A DNA stretch of 20,076 nt. It comes from CAYSRJ01 sp964525675. GTDB taxonomy: Bacteria > Spirochaetota > B62-G9 > DRHN01. This document shows, piece after piece, positions 7,192 through 15,573 of this stretch (position 1 is its first letter; every line of letters begins with the position of its first letter). The notes beneath the pieces are model-generated. The model was given only the letters and a program-made list of their open reading frames with translations, searched no databases and was not told the DNA's origin. The stretch spans positions 1 to 20,076 of the forward strand of contig CAZGJW010000047.1 of assembly GCA_964525675.1 (NCBI GenBank), given 5' to 3'. The position numbers and the translations under genes are program-made.

Positions 7192-8538
7192 TCAAGCACC
7201 TGGTTTCCATTCATTTTTAAGAAAACTGGGAATGCGTGCAGCCTCCTCTGGGCCAACCAGAACATTCCACCCAAACTCGTCGATAATCTCAGCCCTGAAA
7301 ACGGCAACAAGGCCTGGAAGAACAACAGTATTATGTTTAACTTTTTCTCTGACCTTTTGTTTATCCAGAAATTTCGCAATTTTTTCTGCAGACCATTTAT
7401 CGCCTGCATATGCATTGAGAACTCCCATCCCCTCTGTTTCAACGACGGAAATATATGTCGGCACTTTGCTGTTCTCAACTTCTGATGCAACGGTAAAGTA
7501 TGTAAGAGAGAAGTTAGTTGTAATAATCACCGGTGAATCAGGTGTTACCGCACCTATTTCATACAGTTTATCTTCTATGGCATTAGGAACCTGCGGGTCG
7601 GTATATATGTTTTGTCTAACTGTAAGCAATGGGAGGATTTGCCATGTATTTTTACCCTTCATGATAATAATGTTTGCATACTTGCACATGAACGAAGCTG
7701 CCTCGATTGTTTCCTGATATGGATTTTCATTCTCCACAAACATTATAGTCGGATATCCTAAGGGTCGAAAAACTTTCTCTACTGCCAATCTTCTCAGTCG
7801 TGTTAAATGATCAATGATGTGGGGAGACTGCTGTACTCCCGGGTCAATGACAATATTATCGACGCCCATTTTTTTAATATCCTGGGTAAGATCGGCAAGT
7901 GTCTCAAGGGTATCGCTGTATACGGCAAGTGGGCATTTAAATTGTTTAGCAAGGTTTGCCATCTTTTCATAATTCTTTTTATTAGCAGCATAAATTAAAG
8001 GCCTGCTGTTACCAACTACCTTCAATGCTGATTCAATAACAGAGGGGTCTTCACAAATCAGTACAAGCGGCAGGCTTGTTTTATCAGACAATTTTTTTGA
8101 TAAATTAGCATACTCTTCAGCTTTGGTTGCATTATGGCGGAAGGCAACGAGATTTACCCCTATTTCTTCCCCTACCCGTGTAAACTTGAGTTTATTTATG
8201 GTACTTATCTCTTTATCCATCTCGTCTTCTGCTACACTATCTTCAACCAGAATAGCGACTCCTGCTTCATTCTGAAACCTCTCCGCATGTCGAAAGAGTA
8301 CTGTTTCCTGCCCGACTTCCAGCTTGTTATTATCATTACCAATAGAAACAAGTCTCATTGGCGGTTCAGAAGCTTCGGCTAAAGCACTTCTTGCTTCATC
8401 GCTTACATGTGGACACTTATCCAACGCCACCCTTTTTGTCGCCACAGCCATTGCAAACGCCATACATGTTGGAAAATTACAATCCCCGCAATTTGTTTTT
8501 GGTAAAAGTTTGTAAATTTGAAGTCCTGTTAAGGCCAT
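7192..8538 (-). CDS. acsC: Corrinoid/iron-sulfur protein large subunit
   Basis: The large (gamma) subunit of the corrinoid Fe-S protein. Its N-terminal domain carries the [4Fe-4S] cluster used in reductive activation: C17, C20, C25 and C42 (C-x2-C-x4-C-x16-C). A TIM barrel follows (about residues 90-330), and the C-terminal part (about 330-448) is the B12-binding domain. The 448-residue length fits the family. The ATG at 8538 has AAGGAG a few bases upstream. A candidate promoter (8575-8604) and a long hairpin lie in the 285-base gap from acsB, so acsC-acsV-ATPase-acsD-acsE may be transcribed partly on its own. It is directly followed by acsV, whose product activates it. Confidence 0.96.
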   Translation of the reverse strand: MALTGLQIYKLLPKTNCGDCNFPTCMAFAMAVATKRVALDKCPHVSDEARSALAEASEPPMRLVSIGNDNNKLEVGQETVLFRHAERFQNEAGVAILVEDSVAEDEMDKEISTINKLKFTRVGEEIGVNLVAFRHNATKAEEYANLSKKLSDKTSLPLVLICEDPSVIESALKVVGNSRPLIYAANKKNYEKMANLAKQFKCPLAVYSDTLETLADLTQDIKKMGVDNIVIDPGVQQSPHIIDHLTRLRRLAVEKVFRPLGYPTIMFVENENPYQETIEAASFMCKYANIIIMKGKNTWQILPLLTVRQNIYTDPQVPNAIEDKLYEIGAVTPDSPVIITTNFSLTYFTVASEVENSKVPTYISVVETEGMGVLNAYAGDKWSAEKIAKFLDKQKVREKVKHNTVVLPGLVAVFRAEIIDEFGWNVLVGPEEAARIPSFLKNEWKPGA

Positions 8539-8574
8539 TTATCTGCTCCTTCTGATTAGTTTTGCATAGTATTT

Positions 8575-8604
8575 AATATAATTTCGTACTCTTCTCCCTT
8601 TCAA
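8575..8604 (-). promoter_or_regulatory. Candidate sigma70-type promoter upstream of acsC
   Basis: On the minus strand TTGAAA (8604-8599) and TATATT (8580-8575) are separated by 18 bases; each differs from the consensus at one position. Transcription would start near 8568, giving a leader of about 30 bases to the acsC ATG with its ribosome binding site. It lies in the longest gap inside the operon, which makes an internal promoter plausible. The region is A+T-rich, so chance matches are not excluded. Confidence 0.35.
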
Positions 8605-8626
8605 CCTTTATTTTATGGTTTTATTC

Positions 8627-8661
8627 ATTAAGATTCTGGTTTTTTGTACCAGAATTTTAAT
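8627..8661 (-). other. Long hairpin in the acsB-acsC gap
   Basis: An inverted repeat of 14 bases per arm (8627-8640 with 8648-8661, one mismatched G/T position) encloses a seven-base loop; the inner eight pairs are perfect. On the minus-strand transcript it follows acsB by about 160 bases and is not followed by a strong U run, so a read-through, processing or mRNA-stabilising hairpin is more likely than full termination. The -35 box of the candidate acsC promoter lies just downstream. Confidence 0.5.
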
Positions 8662-8823
8662 TCTCAGCTAACTTATTAAGTTACAATTGCCAATTATTAC
8701 CTTCTATAGGTAAAAACCATTAGGCAAGTGTTAATTTTAATCTTTTAAGTTTGGAAGTTCACTTGTCTATATTTTAAAATCTGCTTTGATTATCAAAATA
8801 TGCAGCAAATTCTAGTAATCAAT

Positions 8824-11049
8824 CTACATCATAGGTTCCAAAGCGAGGCATGGATGATTCTTTTTTTTCAGAAATTCCTGAAGCTCATCAGCTGAAACTG
8901 CATCTGCTTCCGTTGCAATCTGATCAATTAATTCAAGCTTTCCAACATCTTTTAACCTCTGTTCCAATCTTTCACTTATCTCTTCTTTTAATTCACCCGG
9001 CATCCATGCGAGCCGTTCTATTCCTCCATCTGCTGAAATGAACTTTTTACTGGTAATGTAGATTTTTCCGATACCAATAAACCCCGGCGTTTGTATACCC
9101 CCTCCGACAATTCCAGCCATTGTACTGAAGGCCATTCCAATAGGAGTCATACCCGTATATTCCCTGTTAACAATCATCACTCCATTGACTTCAGGAATAA
9201 CCGCGACAATACACTCGAAACAGCCGCAGGATGTCATTGGATCTTCCATCATTGAATAGGCATTAAACTTTTCAAGATTTCCGTGAGAGTTTACTTTAAG
9301 GTATTCGTTAACCCCCTCCCACATCCCCTTAACAGAATCTATTGTTTTGCCTTTTGGAACAGGCTGATTAGGCCCATGCGGGTTCAGCTGAAATGATGCT
9401 TTACAATCAAGCCATGTGTATGCACCACAAAGCCCTAATCGCTGTGGGGTCACAATACATACATGATCCGGTGCATAGGATTGACATAAAATACAGCTGT
9501 AGAAGGTATCAACATCCTCATCAGTCATCCCACCAATTCGCTCATCTCTTTCATAATATATTTTTTTCGCTTCTTCAAGAGGTTTTTTCATTTTCTCTTT
9601 ATCAGTGATGAGAGTCACCTGGACCTTATCCACAATTTTTGAATATTCTTCATGCATCTTGGCTACTAACAATTTGCCAAAGTCCGCAACCCGAAAACCT
9701 TTTGCGTACGCTTCTTTACTGATTCGCAGCCAGGCAATGGCCCTTTGCCCCATATGGAATATCCCATTACAGCATGAAATAAACTCATGGATTCTTCTTT
9801 CAAGAACACTCTCGAAATCCTCACTGAAATTTCTTCCTGCAACCTTTACAATTGTGCCAAGATTCATAGCCCCACCCTCTTCTACTGAGTCTGCATCGGG
9901 GCCAATCAGCTCGACCTTGCCATCTTCAATCTCACTCATAGGATATCCTCGCAGGAATTCAAATGCAATACTTCGTTTCCCCCCAAATTCGACCTGCATC
10001 TGTTCTTTTCGTACTCTTTCACCTTCAAATCCCGCACCATATGGAACCGGGATGGGTACTTCTGTTACCTTAATTTCAAGCCCTCGTGTCTCGACAGCCT
10101 TATTAACCAGTTTTTCAAAAGGAATATTGGACACAACGTGCTCGTAGGTGCATATTCCAGTCGGCAGGATTTGAGGCAAATCAACATCAGATATTACAGG
10201 AAAACCAAAGTTTATTGCCCCTGCAGCTGTTGCATATTTTTCATCTGTGATAACCTGAGCCTTATCTACCCCCCTGTCTGCACCGAGCGCGAGAACGAAG
10301 GCAAATACCCTTTCTTTATTGTAGAGAAGTATTTTCCTTGCTGTCTCTCTTGCATGCTCAACGCCAGACGGTTTTACACCTCCAAAAGTAAGTGCAGCCC
10401 GTGCGGCGAAGTTTAAGGCATGTACTGCAGTAGTAATTTCCTTTCCATAGGGAACGAGGAATGTATCCCAACTCATTTCTATTCCCTCTTCAGCAAGCTG
10501 TTCGGCCATACTCTTTCCATTACTTGAGGAAGCCATGAAAACGAGGATACTCTTCTCCTGCAATGATCTCGCAAGTTCGACTGCCTGCTCAGTTGTGGGT
10601 AAGGCGCCCACGCACGCGGCAAAACCTGGCATTCTCCCATCGACAAGTTTGATTCCCTGCATTCTCAATACTGCGTCATCGGTAAATCCCAGCCATATGC
10701 CTTTCGGATCATCCTCTGTAAGGTATCTCATCGCCTCAATGATTTCCTCAGCAATCAATGTAGCTATTCCTGCATCAAGCGTATTCCCCAGATAAGGCAG
10801 CCAGAGCTCATCCCCCGGAACAGGAGGGAGGAGTTGTTTTGCTTCTTCAAGGGCTTTTTTTGCATCAGCCAGGTTCTCTACTTCAATCCCTAAGAAGGAA
10901 AGGACCAAAGGAAGATAATATGCGGTATTGGGGAAACCTACTTCCTGCTTTTCCCCCTTCTCTTCTATTAATTTATTCAGTGTTTGTTGCGCCTGATTTA
11001 CAAGGTTATACGCACCCCTAATTGCAGCTGTTGCAATTACTTTAGACAT
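8824..11049 (-). CDS. acsB: Acetyl-CoA synthase (CODH/ACS beta subunit)
   Basis: Joins CO made by CooS, the methyl group from AcsCD and CoA into acetyl-CoA at the A-cluster, a [4Fe-4S] cluster bridged to two nickel ions. The ligands are complete and spaced as in the Moorella enzyme: C519, C522, C531 and C541 (spacing 3, 9, 10) and the CGC motif C608-G-C610, 67 residues after C541. The 741-residue product includes the bacterial N-terminal domain that contacts the CODH subunit, so this is the full-length bacterial form rather than the shorter archaeal CdhC. I start at the ATG at 11049 (MSKVIATAAI), with AAAGGAG seven bases upstream; the frame stays open to a GTG at 11121, which has no comparable site. 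The 147-base gap from the NuoG-like gene holds a small hairpin. Confidence 0.97.
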   Translation of the reverse strand: MSKVIATAAIRGAYNLVNQAQQTLNKLIEEKGEKQEVGFPNTAYYLPLVLSFLGIEVENLADAKKALEEAKQLLPPVPGDELWLPYLGNTLDAGIATLIAEEIIEAMRYLTEDDPKGIWLGFTDDAVLRMQGIKLVDGRMPGFAACVGALPTTEQAVELARSLQEKSILVFMASSSNGKSMAEQLAEEGIEMSWDTFLVPYGKEITTAVHALNFAARAALTFGGVKPSGVEHARETARKILLYNKERVFAFVLALGADRGVDKAQVITDEKYATAAGAINFGFPVISDVDLPQILPTGICTYEHVVSNIPFEKLVNKAVETRGLEIKVTEVPIPVPYGAGFEGERVRKEQMQVEFGGKRSIAFEFLRGYPMSEIEDGKVELIGPDADSVEEGGAMNLGTIVKVAGRNFSEDFESVLERRIHEFISCCNGIFHMGQRAIAWLRISKEAYAKGFRVADFGKLLVAKMHEEYSKIVDKVQVTLITDKEKMKKPLEEAKKIYYERDERIGGMTDEDVDTFYSCILCQSYAPDHVCIVTPQRLGLCGAYTWLDCKASFQLNPHGPNQPVPKGKTIDSVKGMWEGVNEYLKVNSHGNLEKFNAYSMMEDPMTSCGCFECIVAVIPEVNGVMIVNREYTGMTPIGMAFSTMAGIVGGGIQTPGFIGIGKIYITSKKFISADGGIERLAWMPGELKEEISERLEQRLKDVGKLELIDQIATEADAVSADELQEFLKKKNHPCLALEPMM

Positions 11050-11129
11050 AGCATTACTCCTTTGCATATAAGAATTATTTAAGTAAAACTTTGGGTTTTC
11101 GTTTCGTTTTTCATCCAACACTTTTCCGG

Positions 11130-11142
11130 GTTCCGCCGGAAC
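11130..11142 (-). other. Small G+C-rich hairpin upstream of acsB
   Basis: GTTCC and GGAAC (11130-11134 and 11138-11142) can pair around a three-base loop; an overlapping alternative pairs 11124-11129 with 11136-11141. It lies about 80 bases before acsB in the gap that follows the NuoG-like gene. On the minus strand no U run follows, so it is more likely an mRNA processing or stability element than a terminator. This is the only compact structure that I see in the gap. Confidence 0.35.
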
Positions 11143-11196
11143 TTTGTTTTATCAATTCATATCCTGCTGTATAAGCATAGAGATACAGATAAAAGT

Positions 11197-11985
11197 TTAA
11201 TCCTCTTTCTTGAGTGCCACCATTGCAACCGATTCTGCCGCTTTTTTTCTTCTGCATTCAGGGCATAGACGTGCAAGCTTTCTGAATTTTTCCCAGTCAA
11301 TCTTTACCCTGTCATTTACCTGAAAGGCAACAGGTTCGGTGACCATGCGCTTCCCACACTCCTCACACACGAGTAGCTTGGCCCGTGACTTGAAGGGAGA
11401 TATTTCCGCTTCACCGGTATCTTCATGTATTCGAATCTGTATGGTCCCGACCGGGCACACCACAGCACAGGCTCCGCATGCAATGCAGTCCTCTGAGGCG
11501 AGCCTGAACGGGGTGGTGACCGAACGGTCGACACCCCGTCCAGCGAATCCGATTGCAGAACAGCCGATAACCTCTTCACACACCCGTATGCACAGTCCGC
11601 ACAAAATGCAGTTCCGCTGGGCCTCGGTAACCGTCGGATACGGCGTCCCATCTACTCCCATTCGCGAGGCGAGCTCTTTCAGTTCTTCACTCTCAGGCGC
11701 CCTTGCAAGAAGCAGCTCCATAACACCGCGTCTTGCCCGCCGGGCCCTCTCGCTTGATACGCTTACAACAGTATCACCGCGCACAGGGTAGTTGCATGAG
11801 GTCACCAGCTGTTTTCTTCCGCCTCGATCAAGCTCAACGAGGCATAACCGACATGTTGCGAGATTAGGGATAACCGGATTATTGCATAATGCAGGAATCC
11901 AGATACCGGCCTTTCTGGCAGCTTCGAGAATAGTTGATTCTTTCCGGACCTCAACCTCGATCCCATCAATAGACACTTTCGGCAC
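11197..11985 (-). CDS. NuoG/HydA N-terminal-like Fe-S protein without catalytic domain
   Basis: A 262-residue electron-transfer subunit corresponding to the N-terminal Fe-S part of NuoG, [FeFe]-hydrogenase HydA or NAD-linked formate dehydrogenase. A [2Fe-2S] domain has C34, C45, C48 and C64. A ferredoxin domain has C126, C129, C132, C136 and C167, C170, C173, C177 for two [4Fe-4S] clusters. The His-Cys3 cluster domain normally between them (HPxDCxxC) is missing: the MELLLA helix (89-94) runs directly into ESEELKELA. The C-terminus has a zinc-ribbon-like C207, C210, C241, C244, and no H-cluster or molybdopterin domain follows. The start is a GTG at 11985 with AGGAGGT six bases upstream, overlapping the nuoF end. 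It probably passes electrons from the NuoEF-like pair to ferredoxin, CODH or another partner. Its sampled G+C is about 60%, well above acsCDE. Confidence 0.85.
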   Translation of the reverse strand: MPKVSIDGIEVEVRKESTILEAARKAGIWIPALCNNPVIPNLATCRLCLVELDRGGRKQLVTSCNYPVRGDTVVSVSSERARRARRGVMELLLARAPESEELKELASRMGVDGTPYPTVTEAQRNCILCGLCIRVCEEVIGCSAIGFAGRGVDRSVTTPFRLASEDCIACGACAVVCPVGTIQIRIHEDTGEAEISPFKSRAKLLVCEECGKRMVTEPVAFQVNDRVKIDWEKFRKLARLCPECRRKKAAESVAMVALKKED

Positions 11986-11998
11986 GCATGAACCTCCT

Positions 11999-13897
11999 TC
12001 ACACCTTCTCTATGGCTCCAAATGGACACTTTTCAAAACATATGCCGCATTTTGTACATATTTCCTGGTCTATAAGATGAGGCTCTTTTTTCTCACCTGA
12101 AATTGCATCCACAGGACAGTTCTTCAAACAGATACCACAGCCTTTACATGCTTCAGGAAGAATCTCATAGAAAAATAATCCGCGACACTCTTTTGCCGGA
12201 CAGCGTTGATGATAAATGTGCTCTTCGTATTCTTTTCGGAAATATTTTATTGTCGACAGTACCGGGTTAGCTGCAGTTTTCCCCAGGGCGCAGAGTGATG
12301 CCTCAGAAAGCAGTGTCCCAAGGACTTCAAGCTTCTCTAAATCATCATCTTCACCCTCACCTTTAGTAATACGTTCAAGTATATGAAGCATTTGAGGTAT
12401 GCCCTCCCTGCAGGGAGTGCATTTGCCGCAGGATTCTCCCTTCAGGAAATTGAGGAAATATTTTGCGATATTCACCATACATGTATCTTCATCCATGACG
12501 ATCATCCCGCCCGACCCCATCATGGATCCAAGCCTTGTAAGCTCATCAAAGCCTACAGGAGTATCAAGAAACTGTTCCGGTATGCAGCCTCCGGAAGGGC
12601 CACCTGTTTGAACCGCCTTAAACGCTTTATCATTTTTTACCCCCCCTCCAATATCATAGATTATCTGCCGTAATGTCATTCCCATGGGAATTTCAACCAG
12701 ACCTGTATTTTTAATCTTTCCCACAAGACAAAATACCTTTGTACCTTTCGAACCTTCCGTTCCGATAGAAGAAAACCATTCTCCCCCTTTATTTATAATT
12801 GAGGGTATATTCGCCCAGGTCTCGACATTGTTCAGATTTGTTGGCTGGTCGTGCAGTCCATGTTCAACCGTGTGAACGTATTTTGCGCGCGGTTCTCCCA
12901 CCCTGCCCTCAAGAGAAGCCATGAGAGCGGTTGATTCTCCGCACACAAAGGCGCCTCCCCCCCTGTTTATCCGTATATCAAAGGAGAAGGAGCTCTCCAT
13001 AATATTTCTACCAAGAAACCCTGTCTCACGTGCCTGTTCGATTGCTGCTCCCAAACGCTCTACTGACAGGGGATATTCATTCCGTACGTAAATAAAACCC
13101 TGTGATGCCCCAATTGCATACGCACCGATAACCATACCTTCTATTATTGAATGCGGGTTTCCCTCCATTACAGCTCTATCCATAAAGGCACCGGGATCAC
13201 CCTCATCACCGTTGCAGATTACATACTTCTGATCACCTTCCGCATCACGACATGATCGCCACTTCCTCCCGGTCGGAAATCCGCCGCCTCCACGGCCTCT
13301 CAGTTCCGACTTAATTACCTCATCAATTATATCTTCAGGATTCATAGTAGTGAGCGCTTTGACGAGTGCCGAATATCCGCCGACAGCAATGTAATCGTTA
13401 ATACTTGTAGGATCAATGATGCCGTTCTGGGTCAGGGCTATCCTTTCCTGTGTTTTATAGAACGGGATCTCTTCAGATGATTTTACCTTTTTTCCGGTTG
13501 TTGAGTCCTCATATAAGAGGCGCTCTACAATACGTCCGCCCAGGACAGTTTCACGAAATATTTCTGCAACATCAGGTTCTTCAACCTGTTGATAAAATAT
13601 TTCACCGTTTGCATCACCGGACCCGATAATGACAATTGGGCCGCGTTCACATAACCCGTGGCATCCAACGCATTTGTTATCTATTTTTATGTCCTCTGGT
13701 AGCTTCTCAGCTGCTTTGATAAAAAGTGCATAAATTTCCAGTGAACCTTTTGCTGTACACCCCGGTCCTCCGCATACCCGTACTGTTTTCGTTGAGGGGG
13801 CTTTTAGTTTTCGAATTTTTTCAGATAATACTTCCAGTTCAGCAGGACTGCTGATGTGAGGAGATAGAATCGATTCATCGATGTTTGTTCTTTTCAC
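11999..13897 (-). CDS. nuoF: NuoF/HydB-like NADH-binding flavoprotein
   Basis: The FMN- and NAD(H)-binding subunit of a soluble NADH:acceptor complex, closer in layout to HydB of bifurcating hydrogenases than to complex I NuoF. Domains in order: a thioredoxin-like [2Fe-2S] domain (C42, C47, C79, C83); the FMN/NADH domain with GRGGGGFPTGRKW (201-213) and CNGDEGDPGAF (228-238); an SLBB-like segment; the [4Fe-4S] site C490, C493, C496 and C536; and a C-terminal 2x[4Fe-4S] ferredoxin (C584, C587, C590, C594; C614, C617, C620, C624). The extra domains at both ends, absent from ordinary NuoF, are the mark of HydB-type subunits. It starts with GTG at 13897, with AGGAGGT six bases upstream. It lies 27 bases after nuoE. 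The product is complete at 632 residues. Confidence 0.93.
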   Translation of the reverse strand: MKRTNIDESILSPHISSPAELEVLSEKIRKLKAPSTKTVRVCGGPGCTAKGSLEIYALFIKAAEKLPEDIKIDNKCVGCHGLCERGPIVIIGSGDANGEIFYQQVEEPDVAEIFRETVLGGRIVERLLYEDSTTGKKVKSSEEIPFYKTQERIALTQNGIIDPTSINDYIAVGGYSALVKALTTMNPEDIIDEVIKSELRGRGGGGFPTGRKWRSCRDAEGDQKYVICNGDEGDPGAFMDRAVMEGNPHSIIEGMVIGAYAIGASQGFIYVRNEYPLSVERLGAAIEQARETGFLGRNIMESSFSFDIRINRGGGAFVCGESTALMASLEGRVGEPRAKYVHTVEHGLHDQPTNLNNVETWANIPSIINKGGEWFSSIGTEGSKGTKVFCLVGKIKNTGLVEIPMGMTLRQIIYDIGGGVKNDKAFKAVQTGGPSGGCIPEQFLDTPVGFDELTRLGSMMGSGGMIVMDEDTCMVNIAKYFLNFLKGESCGKCTPCREGIPQMLHILERITKGEGEDDDLEKLEVLGTLLSEASLCALGKTAANPVLSTIKYFRKEYEEHIYHQRCPAKECRGLFFYEILPEACKGCGICLKNCPVDAISGEKKEPHLIDQEICTKCGICFEKCPFGAIEKV

Positions 13898-13924
13898 TAT
13901 CCGACCTCCTATTCGTAACTTCCT

Positions 13925-14422
13925 TCATTGGCTTTTTTGACTTTTTCCAGCATCACCTGCTTCAATAGTAAGATTGAGTTTATGTATAATCTCAAGAGCA
14001 GATTCAGGAGTCATATTCCCATAGTACTTTCTATCAACTATCATCACCGGTGCCACTGCACATGCTCCAACACAGTTAACCGCATTCAATGTAAATAACC
14101 GGTCTGAAGTTGTATTTCCCGGTTCGATATTATATTCTTCACAGATCATATCTGATATTTGCTTGGAGCCTTTCAGGTAACACACAGTGCCCATACACAG
14201 GGTAATATCGTGCTGGCCTTTTGGCGCATGACGAAATGATGCGTAAAAGGTGGAAATACTGTATATCCTCATGAGAGGAATATCCAGTGTTTTGGAAAGC
14301 ACACGGAGTTGTTCCGGCGGCAGATATCCATACTCCGCCTGAATATCCTGCAGCATGGGGATGAGCATTCCGTCGTCATTATTATAACGATTTACGATTT
14401 CTTTTATAATTCCCTCTTTCAT
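13925..14422 (-). CDS. nuoE: NuoE/HydC-like [2Fe-2S] subunit
   Basis: A 165-residue thioredoxin-like [2Fe-2S] subunit of the NADH-linked complex. An N-terminal helical bundle (about residues 1-65, with the YGYLPPEQL motif) precedes the cluster domain with C76, C81, C117 and C121, spaced C-x4-C...C-x3-C as in NuoE and HydC. The ATG at 14422 overlaps the stop of the phosphatase gene as ATGA, with GGAGG just upstream inside that gene, so the two are translationally coupled. With the next two genes it forms an E-F-G set; no H2- or formate-reacting subunit is encoded in the window. Confidence 0.94.
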   Translation of the reverse strand: MKEGIIKEIVNRYNNDDGMLIPMLQDIQAEYGYLPPEQLRVLSKTLDIPLMRIYSISTFYASFRHAPKGQHDITLCMGTVCYLKGSKQISDMICEEYNIEPGNTTSDRLFTLNAVNCVGACAVAPVMIVDRKYYGNMTPESALEIIHKLNLTIEAGDAGKSQKSQ

Positions 14423-15570
14423 ATTTCCTCCATGGTCACTTCCTTGCCGTATTTCCTGAGCTCTTCCGCTATCTCCTCCACGACTTTTATACGAATATCG
14501 AGCTGATGCGGCAGCTCCGGGTTCTGATGCGCCGGATTTACCGCCTGTCCGACGATAAAATGCACATGATCAACCTTCAACATAATTCGAAGGAGGTTCG
14601 AAACACCATCAGTCTGAAACTGGATCTTTTTCTTATCCACCTGTGAGCGAAGGAGCATGCCAGTTCTCGTCAATGTGAGGATGCCTTCAGACACAAGGTC
14701 AATACCCTGTATGTGTGCAATGGGCGGAACATCCTCTGTCATCGTATCCAGATCCACTTCGAGCGGCATGCTCATATAATGAGAAACAATCTTTGCGGTG
14801 GTGCCTCCGCATACGACATGCTGTCCCCCATACCGCAAAAATCGCTTCACCGCTTTTTCATCACTCGAGCTGTCGGCCGGGGGGCCTGTAAATATATTGG
14901 CAACCAGTTTTCTGCGAACCTTGATAACAACAATACTGACGTCGTCTCCAGGAGGCCCTGCGTAGAGCTCACAAACCGTTTCCGCCACTTTGTCTGCGAG
15001 GTCATCCGCAGAAAGATCCGGGTGGGTGTGTTTTTCAAGGAAACTTGCTGTTTTTTCCCACCCCCATCCGAGCGGATATACACCGCCAATACCTGCATTC
15101 AGCACACCGTCGGAAACGAAAACGACCCAATCACCATATTCGAGGTCGAGTACCGCCTCCTGAATCTTTTTCCCTGCTATAGATTTTTCACTATAAATAA
15201 CAGGATGTAGCCTTCTGTTTCTAAGGAAAATTGCAGCCGGTGAATCGAATTCGACAATTCTGGCGGTACCATGACTAAAAAACTGCGCAATTGCAAAGGT
15301 GCTGTACGCGAGCTTTCTGATCCTGTCGACCGGCAGGGTTTTGGTCAGGGTTTCAACGACTTCTCCGAGGGGCAGGTTGTTCTGCAGTAAATGCATCGCA
15401 ATCTGCGTTGTAAGCGTTGCAAGTATATTAGCCTTGACACCGCTTCCCAGGCCGTCGGAAAGCGCGAGCATTACCGAATCTTTCTGACGCGAAACTGCAA
15501 TATTGTCACCGCAGAGTTCCTCACTGCGTTTGTTTACCTGCCGTGTTCCCCACTCGTAGTAAAGCTTCAT
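14419..15570 (-). CDS. SpoIIE/PP2C-family serine phosphatase
   Basis: A 383-residue protein with an N-terminal SpoIIE-like PP2C phosphatase domain (about 1-215). Metal-binding motifs are GDN (D22), LSDGLGSG (D39), VSDGV (D154) and PGDDVSIV (D209, D210). The C-terminal 160 residues, with a glycine-rich QHVVCGGTTA near 254-263, are a separate domain that I cannot name. There is no signal peptide or membrane span. It lies three bases after the PAS gene and overlaps nuoE by four. From memory, the same PAS-SpoIIE pair occurs in operons of NAD-dependent [FeFe] hydrogenases, where its target is not established. It probably removes phosphate from a serine/threonine on a regulator or on a redox subunit in response to the PAS sensor. 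Confidence 0.88.
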   Translation of the reverse strand: MKLYYEWGTRQVNKRSEELCGDNIAVSRQKDSVMLALSDGLGSGVKANILATLTTQIAMHLLQNNLPLGEVVETLTKTLPVDRIRKLAYSTFAIAQFFSHGTARIVEFDSPAAIFLRNRRLHPVIYSEKSIAGKKIQEAVLDLEYGDWVVFVSDGVLNAGIGGVYPLGWGWEKTASFLEKHTHPDLSADDLADKVAETVCELYAGPPGDDVSIVVIKVRRKLVANIFTGPPADSSSDEKAVKRFLRYGGQHVVCGGTTAKIVSHYMSMPLEVDLDTMTEDVPPIAHIQGIDLVSEGILTLTRTGMLLRSQVDKKKIQFQTDGVSNLLRIMLKVDHVHFIVGQAVNPAHQNPELPHQLDIRIKVVEEIAEELRKYGKEVTMEEI

Positions 15571-15573
15571 TAA

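Noticed and set aside
8697..8713. Five-base-pair hairpin in the acsB-acsC gap
   Set aside because: Too short and A+T-rich to stand out in this region, unlike the 14-pair hairpin at 8627-8661.
9605..10147. 180-residue plus-strand open frame opposite acsB
   Set aside because: Antisense shadow of acsB with biased composition (Ser, Pro, Thr) and no ribosome binding site or known domain.
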